NCBI RefSeq assembly: GCF_963678975.1 | Contig: NC_089274.1 | Coordinates: forward strand, 27,343,053-27,407,052 | Direction: 5' to 3' | Origin: Dysidea avara | Lineage: Eukaryota; Porifera; Demospongiae; Dictyoceratida; Dysideidae | DNA length: 64,000 bases | Shown here: positions 17,701-32,700 of the stretch, in pieces | Numbering within the stretch: position 1 is the first letter of the stretch | Layout: every line of letters starts with the position of its first letter | Notes under the pieces: generated by a model | What the model saw: the letters and a program-made list of their open reading frames with translations, nothing else | What the model was told of the DNA's origin: nothing | The model's database searches: none | Program-made: the position numbers and the translations under genes

Positions 17701-20700
17701 AATCATTTAAACAGTATTATAGCAGAACTTGTTAGCAAGAGTGGAGCATAGAGCATAGCACTACTAGTAAGGTACTAATGGGAGAAATATGAGAGTCAGT
17801 GTGCTATTAGTTAAAAGGTTGTTGGCTCTCTCTAAAACGTTTATTGGCTAGCGCCTCCAATTTGTTTTCCCACTTGAAGAGTAAGTACTGCATAGTCTAC
17901 AATGAGGCTATTGATGCAATGGAAGCTTATACATATTTAGTGGGTATTTAGCAACACCGCAATATTTATAATTAAAACACCTTGGTATGATATTGATCAA
18001 TACTGCCCACCCCTAGTTAGTTGTTTATTTTCTAGGATAACACACAATAGTGACCAGTGACCACCCTCTTTATCAGTTTTCTCATCAAACATCATCCTGC
18101 TAGAACGTTTTCAAGTACATAAGCAATCAATCTAAAAGCTTTTATTAGACTTTTATTAGGTTGCATTTTGTCTGGTGACTTCGTGAATACTGGTCATTTT
18201 AATTAATTAATTTTTAGCAATGATTTGTGGCGCATAATCATATAGGAGAACCGTGGAACCCTGCACACTTACCAAGCCAACCACCATCATTGGATGGCAG
18301 TTGACAAATCAGCTTAAGAGAAATGGCTGATTGTGCTTCTATCACTTACCGACCAACATTAAATGGACATGAAAAACATCATATGTGACCCACTGAGCGA
18401 AAACAGGCCGTTTTCACGAAATTCTGTTTTGCTATAAAAATGTATTGAAATAAACTGGGCAGAAATACGTGTACTACAGAAAAATTTATGTATGTTTCAA
18501 TCGCTTCATTATGTACCAAAACAATTAAAGCTCATATCAATGAAACGTATACACCACCAGATTCTCTTGGGGAGTATGAAAATCTTTGTTTCGTGTTTGT
18601 ACAACGTATGGTATGTGAGTTATTGACGCTTATTTACAATGCGCTAGAAATAGAGTTTACCGTTGTCATTCAATTGTTGAAATGGCCTTCTTGTCCACAC
18701 AGAGACGTACAGGGAAAACACCATACCTTGATCAATGTGCCAGTTCATGGTGAACAGACTTACCCATCTTTGTAGCTTGCTTCAGTCGTGAGTTATGGTT
18801 GATTAAGTAAGCACTTGTAATTTATTTGCCGTATTGTTGCTGTACAAATTGAGATTATTCCTGTTCCAACTGTCTATTGCTATAACTACAAGACTATTCA
18901 TCACAAAAGGCTGAAGCTTTGGCTGTCCTCTCCTTTGTTACTATAGATAACAGAGAAGCAATTCGAGGAATGTGTGAAAATGGCCGGTTTTTACTCAGCG
19001 GGTCACATATCATAATAATAGCATCATGCAATCATCATATCAATATTCTAAATATGTTACAAAAGACATAAATCCTACTACTATCTTTTATGGTAGCTCA
19101 GTATAGTATTACGGGATCTGTTAGAATTGCACATGGGAGATCATGTATTAATTAATTTCACATCTGAGACCACCAAATTTTCACTGTTAGCACATCTTAC
19201 CTTTGAATTGTCCAGAGATACAAGAAAACTCCCTGTAGGTTTTCCTTGCCATTTTTCACTGTTGTACTGTACCACCAGCACTCTTATAGGATGGGAAACT
19301 ATTGATGGAATTGCACTTAGAAATGGAAGTGTAAACGTTGGAAGGAACAAGGAACTGTTTGATGGTTCATACACTAAGTCATAGATAGTTTCATGGTGAT
19401 TCCACTGGTTTAGAGCCATGTGACTGCATGCACGCATTGACACAGCTTAGTGCAAAGCATCTCAGAAGAGCAGACAAGCTAGTGTCGAACAAGAACCACA
19501 TAGAAGCTATTACTGTACAAATGTAGCTATCAAGATGTGCTGTATTCATTGGATGTGCTAACATGTTGGCCTTGTCATGCTTTCACAGCACACATATGGT
19601 CATGTGTACTGTATCTGATAACTATGTATAGTTTGAATAGTATTATTGGTGGGAATAACCTGACATTTTTTGGCTTCATTGTGTCTATTTTTAGTAACAT
19701 GTAGTTGATCTGAATAGATTTACACCAGGAAAATGACGTCATCATGTACTAGGCTATGTATTAGTGTCAACTGTCTAGATACATGAGTAGAGCTTTGTCT
19801 TCCTTCTGCATGTTTGATAGGAGGTCTGTTTCATTGGAGATGCAATGGATTGATCCTAAATTACTTGGAGATGCTCTGAAGATCCAACTGAACAAGCTCT
19901 ATGGCGGAACAGTATGTATTTGGATATGTGTATACAGAGTAGTGTATGTGTTGTTCTGTATGTATGTATAAATTGTGCGTACAAGTGCATGTGCACCTGT
20001 GTGTGGGGCTGTGGGCACATGCATGCATGTTTACACACATACTGTATCATAACAAGTGCATGTACCATTATAGTAGTAGTGTACCTCTGGTTTGTGTGAG
20101 TACATGCAAGCATATGTACAGTGGAACCTGCTAATCAGGACACTTGAAAATTGAAACATCTACATAATCTGAACACTTGGTAATGGTTCCAAAATATCCT
20201 TTAGTATGTAAAGTTACACTGAAATTAGGACACCTCAATCATCAGGACACCTTTGGTCACTCCTAAGGTGTCCTTAATACACAGTTTCACTATACATTGT
20301 TTATATTAAATGTATGTACAGTGGAACCTCTCCTATCTGGAGCTCTCTTATCTGTACCTCTCTTATCTGGACCTCTCTTATCTGGACTAGGGCTGAAATG
20401 GATAGTAGTTTTTACTATCCGGGCATCCTGAACAAAATCTTTCCAGATATCCTACGGATAGTGACATCATCACTTGCTATAAAAGCATTGTATATTTTGT
20501 TGTGAACATGTTTGTTTTACTTGTACTTTAGAATAAAACATAACACTTAAATGAAGATTAAGTAAGTTTGTAATAATGTTTAACTGGATCAAGGAAACAT
20601 TAACATAAAATTGCTTCAAATTATTAGAAATTATCCTGATGGCATCAAATCACTAACCAGATAGTAAATTATTATCCAGATATCCGGATAATATGGATAT

Positions 20701-23700
20701 CTGTTTCAGCCCTAATCTGGACCTCTCTTATCTGGACCTCTCTTATCTGGACCTCTCTTATCTGGACCTCTCCTATCTGGACCTCTCTTATCTGGACCTT
20801 TCTTATCTGGACCTCTATTATCCTGGTACCTCCATTGTCTGGGCACCTCAGTTGTCCAACCACTCCAGCTCAAATTAGTCACTTGGCTCGTAGTTTATTA
20901 ACAATAATGAAGTTAGGGTTAGACGAAAGCACTAGGAGGGAGCCTAAAGGTCTTGTTAGGTGGCTTGTTTATTCTACCAATAATATCGAGGTGATAAAGC
21001 ATTTTTACAGCCCAGAGGAGTGCAAAAATAGTTACTTCAGCATATTAGCATGCATTTCTTAGTTACGGACATTTCTGAGTTACAGACAGTAGTATGTACT
21101 GGACTTCCCGGATAAGAGAGGTTCCACTGTGAGTAGTACAGAATTGTGTTCATGCTGTTGCACAGATATTTATAGTATTGCATACAAATGTTTCTATCCA
21201 AACTTGTCAGGTGATAAAGTCATTATCCAGTATAGCAGAAGGGGAAGATGAAGAAGCTGTTGTTTTAGAAGAACAATATCCTTTTGGAGATGCTCCTACT
21301 GATGAAGAGGTATATAGCATATTATTTCAGTGTAGTGTTTTGATAAATTCCGTTTACCAAGAGCTATGCACAAACAGTCTTTATGTTAACTGGTTTTCTT
21401 GATCTACTAACCATGTTGAGAAACACATTTAATCATAAAAAAATGCCCCTAAGCCATGAGTTAAATCAGCAGTGGATTATTGAAGCTATGGCTATGCTTG
21501 TAAATGGTTAGCTACTTAAAGTTTTACCACAAATGGATTCAAAATATTATGGCTGTGTACTTGCAATAGTGATGCAGCAGATGAAACACATAGCAGCAGT
21601 GTTGTCAGGCTAGAATCCCAAACAAAGCTTTCAAAGCTGATTTAGGAAATTTTGTTTAGTTTGAAATCAGTAGCTTATATGGCATGGCATGCAGCTGTCA
21701 TGATATGATCCTTGTGTGCAATTTGGAGTTGACTATATTTGGTCACATTTTTAATTGAAAAAACTTCCCTAAATGTGAACCACTGATGCTATATACAGTT
21801 TTGCCTTTAGCAGGTCTGGTATATGTGAAGTTGATTCTTAGGTGAAAACCACTATGTAATTTCTCAATAACCTTTTTAAAATTGAATACAAATATTCTTC
21901 CTTCTTTGGTTGCATATAATCAGCAGACTGGATTGGTGGTCTCATATTTTGAAATGCTAGTGCATGCAATGATTGCCATACAAAACTACAATGTATATTA
22001 TCTGTAGTGCAAACATGTACAGTGGTTTACTGTTGAAGTGTGGTAATCATTTCTAATCTGATTAGTTGAGCTAGTGATTCCATCATGGTTGAAACTATGG
22101 TCAATATTTTGTTCAGGTCAAGCAGATCTGACCCATTTTATAAAGTCTAACCTTGATTTGATCACGCATGAAATAAATTAACAAGGTTGATGTTGTGTAT
22201 GTGTCATAGTCTAGTCTTCTTACAACCCAGCTCCTTTTTGGGCCACGCCCACTTATAGAAAATGTATTTTGGTGTCTAGGATTACATGGAGCCATACCCA
22301 CCAATTGATCAATCATTGATTATAAAATTCACTTGTGTGTTTATTATAGTTACCCATTTAACACACTAAGGCCACTTCAACTAAATCTTTTGTTTCTTGG
22401 GCCAAATTTGGCCAACTACAGTGTCAGTAGGTCAGTAAAATTAAAAGTAAACTATTAATTTTTGCCAGCTGAAGAGTGATTTTGTGAGTCAAACAGTGGC
22501 TAAGCTACATTATGACTGCTGTAGCACTTGTGAGTAGGCAACTATTGAGTATTACTTACTTTTATGACAGCTTAAAGGTAGCTTTGCAATCCCTTTGTGG
22601 CATTTTTTGCTGCTTGCAAGGTGATCACATGATTAACATAAATATTTTGTTCTGAATAATTCAAATAATATAGGGTTGGTCGGGCCCGAGAAACAAAATA
22701 TTTATTTGAAGTGGCCTAATAGTATAGCGGCGTAGCTCCCAAGATTGGCAATATTGTGCACTTTTTCATAAAGCCATGAAACTTTCCACATAAATAGTAG
22801 TCCTCAATACATGTATTTTTAGATATAGTGCTATCACTGATTTGACCTTTACAGCCATTTTTGTACAGAAAATTGATCATTTTTGTCTTTAACTCCCTGA
22901 GGCAGTAATTAACGTGTTAAAACATAATACCAAACAAAAGATCTTGCTAAAAGAAACAACTTGGTTTTTATTTGAAGTCAATAGGTGATTTCATTACAAA
23001 GTTATGATCATTTTTATTATCTGTAGAATTCGATATATTTACCTGCCCTCCAGGTGTGAATTACCTGTGGGCAGATAATCATGCATAAATAATTATTAAT
23101 CAAATTTTGCAACTAATAAAAATGATCATAACTTTGTAATGAAATCACCTATTGACTTCAAATAAAAACCAAGTTGTTTCTTTCAGCAAGATTGTTTGTT
23201 TGGTACCATGTTTTTAACACGTTAATTACTGCCTCAGGGAGGTAAAGACAAAAATGATCAATTTTTTGTACAAAAATGGCCGTAAAGGTAACCAAAGGTC
23301 AAATCAGCGATGGAACTATATCTAAAAATACATGTATTGAGAACTACTATTTATGTGGAAAGTTTCATGGCTTTATGAAAAAGTGCACGATTTTTTGGTT
23401 GTGCCACTATACTATAATGGAGTACTTAAAATATACGTAGGTCTTGTATGCATGCCTTGGGTTTAATTAATCTGGGTCAGTGACTGGTTTCAAGTCTAGT
23501 TGGAATCACTAGCAAAGAAGTATACAACTACCTTAGTCATTTTAGTTCAGCAAGTTCCCACACTCAGGAAACACCCAAAAGTTAAAGTAGAATAATGGTT
23601 AAAACACCATGTATACCATTCCAGCCCAGAGTTTGATTTGAAGCTATATAGGTTATAAGTACAAGGAAAAATTAGGAATTAGGGATTATAGGAAAAGAAA

Positions 23701-26700
23701 GGCTGGGAGGTTGCCTACACCTGCAGATATAAGTGGACATTTAATCCCTAATTCAGTCAGGGTATAGACTGAATCAGTCTACTAGTATATTATTACAGCT
23801 TTACAGTGGCCAGCACTGAAGGTCTAACAGCAACATGTGTTGCAGGCTTTGTTATAACCTAGCAAACAGGAACCAGAGGCTTAATTAAACATTACTTAAC
23901 TTATAGTAGCTAACAATAAGGTGAAACAGAAAATGGGACAAAGAAAGGAAACTACTCCAGGATTCGAACTGTAGGCCACTCCTCCAGGAGGGATGGATTT
24001 TCTTCCTTTAAACCTAAGTATTAATTATTATTACAGCTGGTATATCTGCAGGTGTAGGTGACCTCCCGGCATAGGCGAATGGCCCCCCCTGCTAAAAAAT
24101 AACTTTTAAAAAAATCTTGGGGAAAAGTTGCAGTATAGATTGGCATTGTTATTTTTAGCATTTTTCATGTTTTTGGAATAAATTTTAGGCTGTTTTCAAG
24201 CCTTTAAATTGCAAAAACCCTGCAGCTTCTGGGGGTTGCACCCCCAGACCCCCCTGAAATTCTACTTTATACTATAGCCAAACAACAATAGTTATGCTGT
24301 TCCCTACTTGGCCCCCCCTGTTGGTCAGGTCTAGAATCGCCACTGCCTCCCGGCCTTCTTTCCCTACTTTTTTTTCTACAGGTACACAAAAAAATTGGAA
24401 TTTTCAACTAGAGTAGGGACCATAGCACATTGACAAAAAGTACTGAAGCAAGCTTGAGTAGTGCACGATAATCACAGCAAAACAATAAGAAGTGTTATAT
24501 CCCTACTGTGCATTTCCATTATGGTATCTTGAGCACAGTAGTGATATAACACGTCTTATTGTTTTACTGTGATTTAATATCATCAAGAGTATATAATGGG
24601 GGATATACTCTTGATATCATGGACTACTCCAGCTTGTTTTAGTACTTATTATTGATGTGCTATGGTCCCTACTCTAGTTAAAAATTTCAAATTTTTTTGT
24701 GTACTTGTTTGTTAACTTTTTTTTGTAAAATGAAATTATTATCACTGGTGAACCTACACATACTGCATCAAAAGAAAGAAATGGTGCCACGCACCCCAGC
24801 TACCGATTATCGTCTGTAAAGTGTATGCTTCATTGTCAGCTATGCTCAACCCGTTACGTGGCGTTACGAATCAAGAACTGTTCGAAAAACACCTCTGCAA
24901 TCAAAGTAGCCACTATGAAAAATACGGACGATTTCTGTAGCGAAGGGAAGCCATCTCATGCAACTGCCAAATTGACACCTTTTGCTGTCAGCAAAGATGA
25001 ATGGAACACAAAGGAGGACACTGGTAAGTCCATGAAGAAAGCATTGTACGTACTGTGGTATGCGAAAAGGCACATGTCTGGCTGAAGTGACGTTGAACAC
25101 AAGCCCGTAGCCTTAGCCGTTATTGAGTTACGCTTGTCTGAAGGCATCAGCTACTCAGTCAGTCAGTCAGTCAATCAATAAGTCAGTCAGTAGAAAATTC
25201 CGTTTAATAATTAAAAAAACAAAATTCCTTGTTGAAAGCATTTCGGGTTGATTTGAAGGCTTGTTTGGGTTTAGTTTACCTAACCAATACTGTCTCATCG
25301 TAATCTGGGAAAAGTGAGACTGGTTTTTGGGTGATGTTGTTTCATGTGCCATGCCCAAACCCTACTATACAGTACTATTGTACTGTACGATATTTTAAAA
25401 TTTCATAGCAACTGCTTTGAAGTGTTTCAGGTTGTACTGAAGGCACTTTTGGGAACAAACACTACCAAACACTCCACTTTGTTTGTTTGATTGTTTGTGG
25501 GCTTGATTATACCTAATCAATACTGCCAAGGCACCATGAAGGTATTGTGAGGCTGGTTTTAGAGTGATATTTTTGGCCAGAAAATCCCAAACCTTTATGA
25601 TCCCTAATATACAGTACTACTGTACTGTAGGATAAATATGTCATGTTATTTAAATCTAATCATACAGTACAATAGTACTGTAAAGTAGGGACCATAAAGG
25701 TGGCCCACGAAAAAAAATCACCTGAAAGTCAGCCTCAATTTTCCCTGACGACGATAAGGCAGTATTGGTTAGGTAAAACTAAGCCCAAACAAGCTTTCAG
25801 ATTGTCCCGAAATACTTTCAACAAGTTGCTACGGAATTATTAAGCAGAATTTTCTACTGACTGACTGATACCTTCAACAAGCATAACTCGATAACAGCTA
25901 AGACTACAGGCTTGATTTTTTCACTGTTTGACGTCATTTCTGCCCGACAGGTGCCTTTTGGCATACCACAGTACGTACATTGCATTTTTCATGGACTTAC
26001 CAGTGTCTTCATAGTGGCAACCTTGATTGCAGAAATGCCTTTCCAACAGTTCTTGATTCGTAATGCTGTGTAACAGGTTGAGCATAGCTGACAATGAAAC
26101 ATAATGGATACTTCACTTTTCAGACGATAATTGATAGCTGGGGTGTGTGATGCCATTTCTTTTGATGCAGTATTTGTGGGTTCACCAGTCACAATAATTA
26201 TATTTTACAAAAAATGGTTAACAAACTAGTACACAAAAATTAGAATTTTTAGGGACCATAGCAAAAACTACTGAAACAATCTGGAGTAGTGCACGATATT
26301 AAATCACAGTAAAACAATAAGAAGTGTTATATCCCTACTATGCAAAAGTGTGCATTACCATTATGGTACCTTGAGGACAGTAGGGATATATCGTGCACTA
26401 CTCCAGTACTTTTTTTATCGATGCACTATGATCCCTATTCTAGTTGAAAATTCCAATTTTTTTGTACTTGTAACTAAGCCTTGTATGTACTTATATATTA
26501 TGTGTATACACAATGTATGTTAACATTTGTTTTGTGATCTCTTTATCTGATATGTATACATAGGCTAGTGCTACATGTTTGCTTGCACTGAAAACACTAG
26601 GAAGTGGATGTACTCCTGCTTTCCAGAGTTACCTTCAAAGTGTATGTTACTAGTGTACGTGTTTATTATTATACAGTATGATAGTATGGTAGTAGAGATC

Positions 26701-29700
26701 ATCAAGGGGCTTCCCTGTCCAAATTATCACCCAAAAACCAGCCTCACATTTCCTGCAAGACAGCTAGTTTGGTATATTTAAATCCGAATGTGCCTCTAGA
26801 GCAGCCCCAAACACTTCCAACAAATTTCAGTGGAATTCTCTAGACTAACTGATGCTTCGGCCAAGCATAACTTTATGTTAATGCTACGAGCTTGATCTCT
26901 TCACTGTTCAATGTTGCTCGGGCTTGAGACGTGTACTTTTTCCTACAGTACCACAGCAGCTAGCCTACAATGAATGCATCATAGACTATTTTTGTCCTCC
27001 TTTGTGTCTCCTTTCTTCCTACACTACCATGTAGTGGTTGATTTGTGGGTAGTGCATAATGGCTTCCTTGTGTTGACTATCACATTTATATTGGAAATTG
27101 TCCGTAATTGACTAGATTGATTGCAGGAAGCAACACAATACTAAAATGACCTAAAGTGTATGTGTGCACTGAGTTCATGTATAAGCTGACATCTGGTGTG
27201 GCTTCTGTTGGTATAGTAATGGCTTCTTCACAGGGTTGTCTAGCAGTTGCTAAGCTTCCAGATGATGCTGCTACAGGCACATATTCAGGCATGAAATTAG
27301 GTTATATGCTATGTCTGGTGGCACCACTTTGAACAAACAGACAAAATACAAGGAATTACAAGGAAACAAATACAAGTGAACAAGCAAATACAAGGAAAAA
27401 ATTAGGAATTTTAAGTTCAAGTAAGGATCATAGAAATAAAAAACAAGGGAGATATAGCTGCATGTGTACGTGATCACTCTTGTTTCATCACTTTATTTTT
27501 AAGCTTGTAATTAACCGTAGATGTGACTGCTACAACAGAATTAAAAGTTAGAAACTGACTGCTATGTCAAGGTAAGTGACTGTTCTATTAGAGTATATTC
27601 AGTCTAAGCACACCTGCAAGATGAACACACAACTTAGCTACCTTTAGTGATTTAATTTCTTGTAGAACTATAAGGTAGCTAACCAAACACGGTAATTAAA
27701 AGTATGTGTGCTAAAGTGACTGCTCTATTAGAGTATCTTGATTTTTAGGAGACTTCTTTCCAGCCTTCTTACATTAGCTATCTTGCAAGTACCATTTCTC
27801 CAACAGGCTGATGAAACCCACCATTAGTGGTATTTAATAAGTCGCCTGTAAACAACCAGCTCTGATAAAACACGTGTGACCTGACTAATTAACACTAGCC
27901 CGTTGTACATCTGTTTTCCAATTCGTCATCTCTCTGGGATCCGTCCTTTCTCTCTGATTGATGAGCAAGCAAACACATACCCACAATGGAACACAGGTCA
28001 CGTGCTAAGGTGTTTTGTTGGCATTAAATAGAATTGTTGTACCGTTTCTATTACCTCCACGAAAATGCCCGCCCATTCTACAATTGTCTCTTTGTTCAAC
28101 ATGGATTCTATTGCTGGTGAGTGTGAAGCCTGTAGTTTTCTCAATCATTATTTATTATTTATTCATTATTATTTATGACGTAATTTTAACTGCATTTCTT
28201 ATTATTCTTAGTACTTGGTTGTATAATTATTTACTGGACACTGTTAGTTGGTTGGTGTGTATATAATGAACCTTTGATAATCTGTAGTTGTAATTTGATG
28301 ATAGGTATTGAATTTGAATGGAGATAAATTTTCAGTAGTTAAATCAAAATTGCGTACTACATTTGAGGTATGTTCCTATAATATGGTTTGTGTATATAAT
28401 TGTTGTGATGTTCTCCAGCTTGATGTGCAATCATTGATTCTTGCAGGTATGTACCTTATATGTAATGTATATTATTTGGGATATTGTACATACTTTTGTT
28501 ATTCTATTTATGTAGTTGATGAAATCAAAGACCCAGATGTGTCTTACCCTACTGGTATGTGTGCTGTATGTGTTTTGCAAATTATAGGCATGAGAAGTGG
28601 TGTTGGTGTTGGAGGGTAGGCATGCCTCCCCCCTAATAATTTGGCTACCCATCTCAAGTAATCAATACTCAACTGTCTTCTTACCATTAACGTTTCAGCC
28701 ATAAAGCATTTATGAAACTCTTTGCTTGCACACCTGACTCTTCAGCAACACTTCAGAACAATCATGATAAGCACCTCTAAAATTCATTATTGTATTATTA
28801 GGAATGTTGTTTGTGACTGTCGTAGAGGTATACAGTAGTAAGTATACACTGTTGTATTTGATGGCATGATTCAAACATGTTTGTAAATAGTAACCAGTTA
28901 CATATTACACGTTACTTTGAGGGCTGTAACTAGTAATATTAGTACATAGTACATTTGTTCGTTACAAGCTATAAATTAAGCCCAACCTTCCAAATACATG
29001 CTACCAGCCTACAACTACAAGTGACATGAGTGAGACATGCTTCTCTGGTGTAGTTCAACCTCAAAAACGTAGTATTTTGATCTCAAGGGCACTCCCAGGG
29101 ATACACTTCACTCTTTGTTCTTGCCTGTACAGCTGTATTCAGTGCTGTCAGGACCCAAAATGCAGTCAATCACGTGCTGTATTTGCTGTATACAACACGC
29201 ATTAAAAAGAATATCCGTTATAATTATATCACTCGTTACTTTGTCATGTAATGCATTATATTACTTCATTACAACATAAGTAATATTATTATGTAACGCG
29301 TTACAAATGTAACTCGTTACCCCCAACTCTGTCTGAACCGCATTTGCTACCCATACTTTTATATGGGATTTTCACAAATTTTCGTTCACCATCAACGTTT
29401 TTTGGAAAGCGTCACTGCACCACTTTAATTGATCATTTTTCTTTTAACTAATTATAGTGTGCATATTCTCTATAGGGAATCTAGTCTATTTGCAAGTACT
29501 GGGAAATTCCAGTTTTAGAGTGCTGTAGCTTTCAATGGTTGTAGCAATTTTTGCACTTTTTCAATTCCTTGCATCCATTGTACAAGTATCCAATAGTTGA
29601 GGTTTCCACCATTTTAGTTTTTAGAAATTTTGAGGTTGGACATACGTATCAGGCAAACTCCAGCCCAGTGAAGGTAGTTAAGCAGACAAAGAATTTTTCA

Positions 29701-32700
29701 AATAATACATAGATGTAGATTAGGTTAACTTTCGGGCTATGAAATGGGCTTAAACCAGCTACTGAAATGAGAGAAAATTTATAGTGTAGGCCTATATCCA
29801 CCCCCAGGTCCAATGAATACTGTCTGTTCTGGTTGCTTTTGAGCCAAAAATTTCCCTGACCTTAGTATACAGGTAGGCAGATCACTTTGTATACAATAAC
29901 ATGCTTTAGGATATTGCATTGGCCAGTTTAGACTGGTGACCGTACAGATTCCACTGTATTGTAGTTAAATTTGTTATCTCCTACTAGCTGGAGTATACTG
30001 CAAAGCTGGAGTGATATTATCCAAGGGTGATGAACATATGACCTTAGCTCAACTAGAGAAGAAAGGAAATGTCAAGGAGGTGGTTAAGAGCAAAGTACAC
30101 CTTTGTGCTGATACCAACTGGAAAGAGCAGCTTGAATTGTATGTAAACAATTGTGTACGAGTTATTGTATTGAGAGTCAGCAAGATTACTGCTAAATTGG
30201 TGCTATACAGACACCATTAGGGAATTGAATGCCTATGTTCATAAAGAGGTATTTCAAAATATTATTACTCCTGTAACTATGGAAAGTGTTGGATTATTTA
30301 TGTCTGAATTCCAATTGTTTAAATCATATAGACATTTACTTGGTCGTGAATGTACTGTGAAGCTGGAGTTGTGGTAAGCAAACTAACACATGTGTATATA
30401 TATACACATCTATCCTCATTTTACTAATATAGGGAAGCTGCCAAGCACACTCGGATTCAGGCATCTAGCAATGCTAGAATTCCCCTACACTACTCAAGGT
30501 ATGTCAATCAAAGGTCCTACATATATGCATACTTGTACACATAGTTCCAAGAAAAAGAAGGGTAAAGAGCACAGTGGATATGATGTCGATGTCCTTATTG
30601 GGACTGTCATCATTAAAGTGTCTGTGAGTATAGTGATGGTTGTTCTCCAGTAGTTATACTGGTATTAAATAACTTTGGCAGAGTGGGAGACATGACCCAA
30701 CTTATTTTAAAACAGAATCATTTGTGCACTCCACTGTAAAGAAGTCAAGAGGAACTATTAAATATTCCCTAAACAGGACCTCAAAACAGGTTTATCCCAA
30801 TTGTATTATACTGTAATTACAGGTTACTTGTTTAGTTTAAGATCAGTGTGGATGAGGCTATTGCACAGTACAAGTTGTTATGTTACTCTGTGATGAACCA
30901 TGACAGTCTTGATGTAAGCCCGTGATCTGTTGTTTATTTAACTAAGAAATAATGTGTCTGTTGTGTATCCAGTTAATTGTTGTGATGTTTTGGTGTACAT
31001 ATAGTAGCTACTCCTATGATAATTGTTGGCCACACACGCAACATATTATCCCAAGATGTTTGTATTGTTTATAGTCAAGTGGTAGACACAAGAGATCATG
31101 GGATGGAGCACTCACTACTGAAGGAACCCACTTGTTGAGGTTACATGCGCTACAGGCAAATGTCACTGAGTTGCAGCAAATGACAATGTAAGTGTACCAA
31201 TCTGATAAGTTACTCTAATACAGCAATCACCAAAATACTCTAATAGAATAATCACCAATAGCTTGAAGGCTTGACATGAATCATTTGTGTAGGTATGGGT
31301 AACTTTCTGTTCAGTCACATTGGCTGCTTCACATAACAATGTATGCTTCTGTATGTGTATATGATAACCTGGTCAGTAAAAACTGAACATGCTATATTGT
31401 TTTATAGACAATTGTCTGGATTGATCGACTATCTACAGTGGTACCTGGCTGATGTCCCATCACTTTATAAGATGATAGAATGGATTTTGTCGTGTGTGCC
31501 TAAGGATTATACCGACAAAAGTTTTGATGAACCAGATGGTGAGCAGATCTCTTGTTTGACCAAACTGGCAAGAGAATCTCCTGACTCTCCTCTGGTTAGT
31601 GTGAGCTTGTAAAATCTAATTGGTAGGGAAGGAGGTAACCATACAGTAAAGTTATTACTGCCTGTATCATTTATTGCTGATCATGTGTTTGGAGATACAT
31701 TAGAATGGTTTTATTTAATGACAATAAAATAAATTATATAGTTGATGTTATCCTTAGTTTCCAAACTATAATTGTGTACATTGTTAATTTAGTTGGTGAA
31801 CTTGATAAAAGCATTTGACAAGTTGGCAGTTTATTATGAAGATGTGGTAACACACCATTTGTTCTACTTTGATGCTCGAAACACAATGGACATGGAAAGA
31901 CTCCGTAATCACATAAGGTGAGAAATCTTGACATTAACAACAAATCCACTAGTATTTCAAATCTGTTGGCCATTTATATTTTTAAGAGGATGTATCATAT
32001 GTTCATGATAATCTCCAGGTTGATTGAGTTGATTTGTACTTTTGAGGTATTCTCCACTCGAGAAGGGTATTCATTGGATGACTTCAAAGAGAAAACTGTT
32101 GATTGTGTTAAAGTCAGTATATGCATAGCAGGAAGTACGTATACTATGATGTTCCACTATAGGAGGGCTGCAAGAAGTGGTACAAGGCTGTCTATGGTAT
32201 TGCTGTGCCACCAGAGAGTGTAAGAGAACACATTTTGTGTACATAATGTTGCACATTTCAGACTGTCTCCTTGTATGGTTTAATTAGAGTGAAGATGATA
32301 GACTGAGTGCCTATACAAATGTATTGAACCATATTAATGAGTTTTTGGAAGCTCATCTTGGAAAATTCAGTGAAGTATTTAACAGGTGAGGATTACAATA
32401 TATACATGTATTATTATTATTATTTATGTACCACTGGTACAGCTTTTGGATGACCAGTATTAACTATGCAGAACTGTTGTATTACACGCTGGATGAAATG
32501 GTAGGCACAAATGATTACAACATAACAATTGTAATATTAGTGGTTCTGCTCAGTATGTATGATTATTTGTGCATTTATTCCAGTTTATTTCCATACATTT
32601 TTGTAGCAAAATGAGCAAGTTTTTGCTCAACTGGTCACATATGTACTTTGAAATCAAAATACATAATTTTGCTCTTAAACTTTAAAACTGAACTCTGCAC

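Noticed and set aside
18488..18775. 95-codon frame as a gene
   Set aside because: Lies inside an R2 repeat, no recognisable domain and no sign of conservation in the other copies.
30249..30331. An 83-nt intron inside exon 9 of the UNC13-like gene (GTATTT ... CATATAG)
   Set aside because: It looks spliceable, but removal breaks the frame, while reading through stays open and leads into RECTVKLELW.
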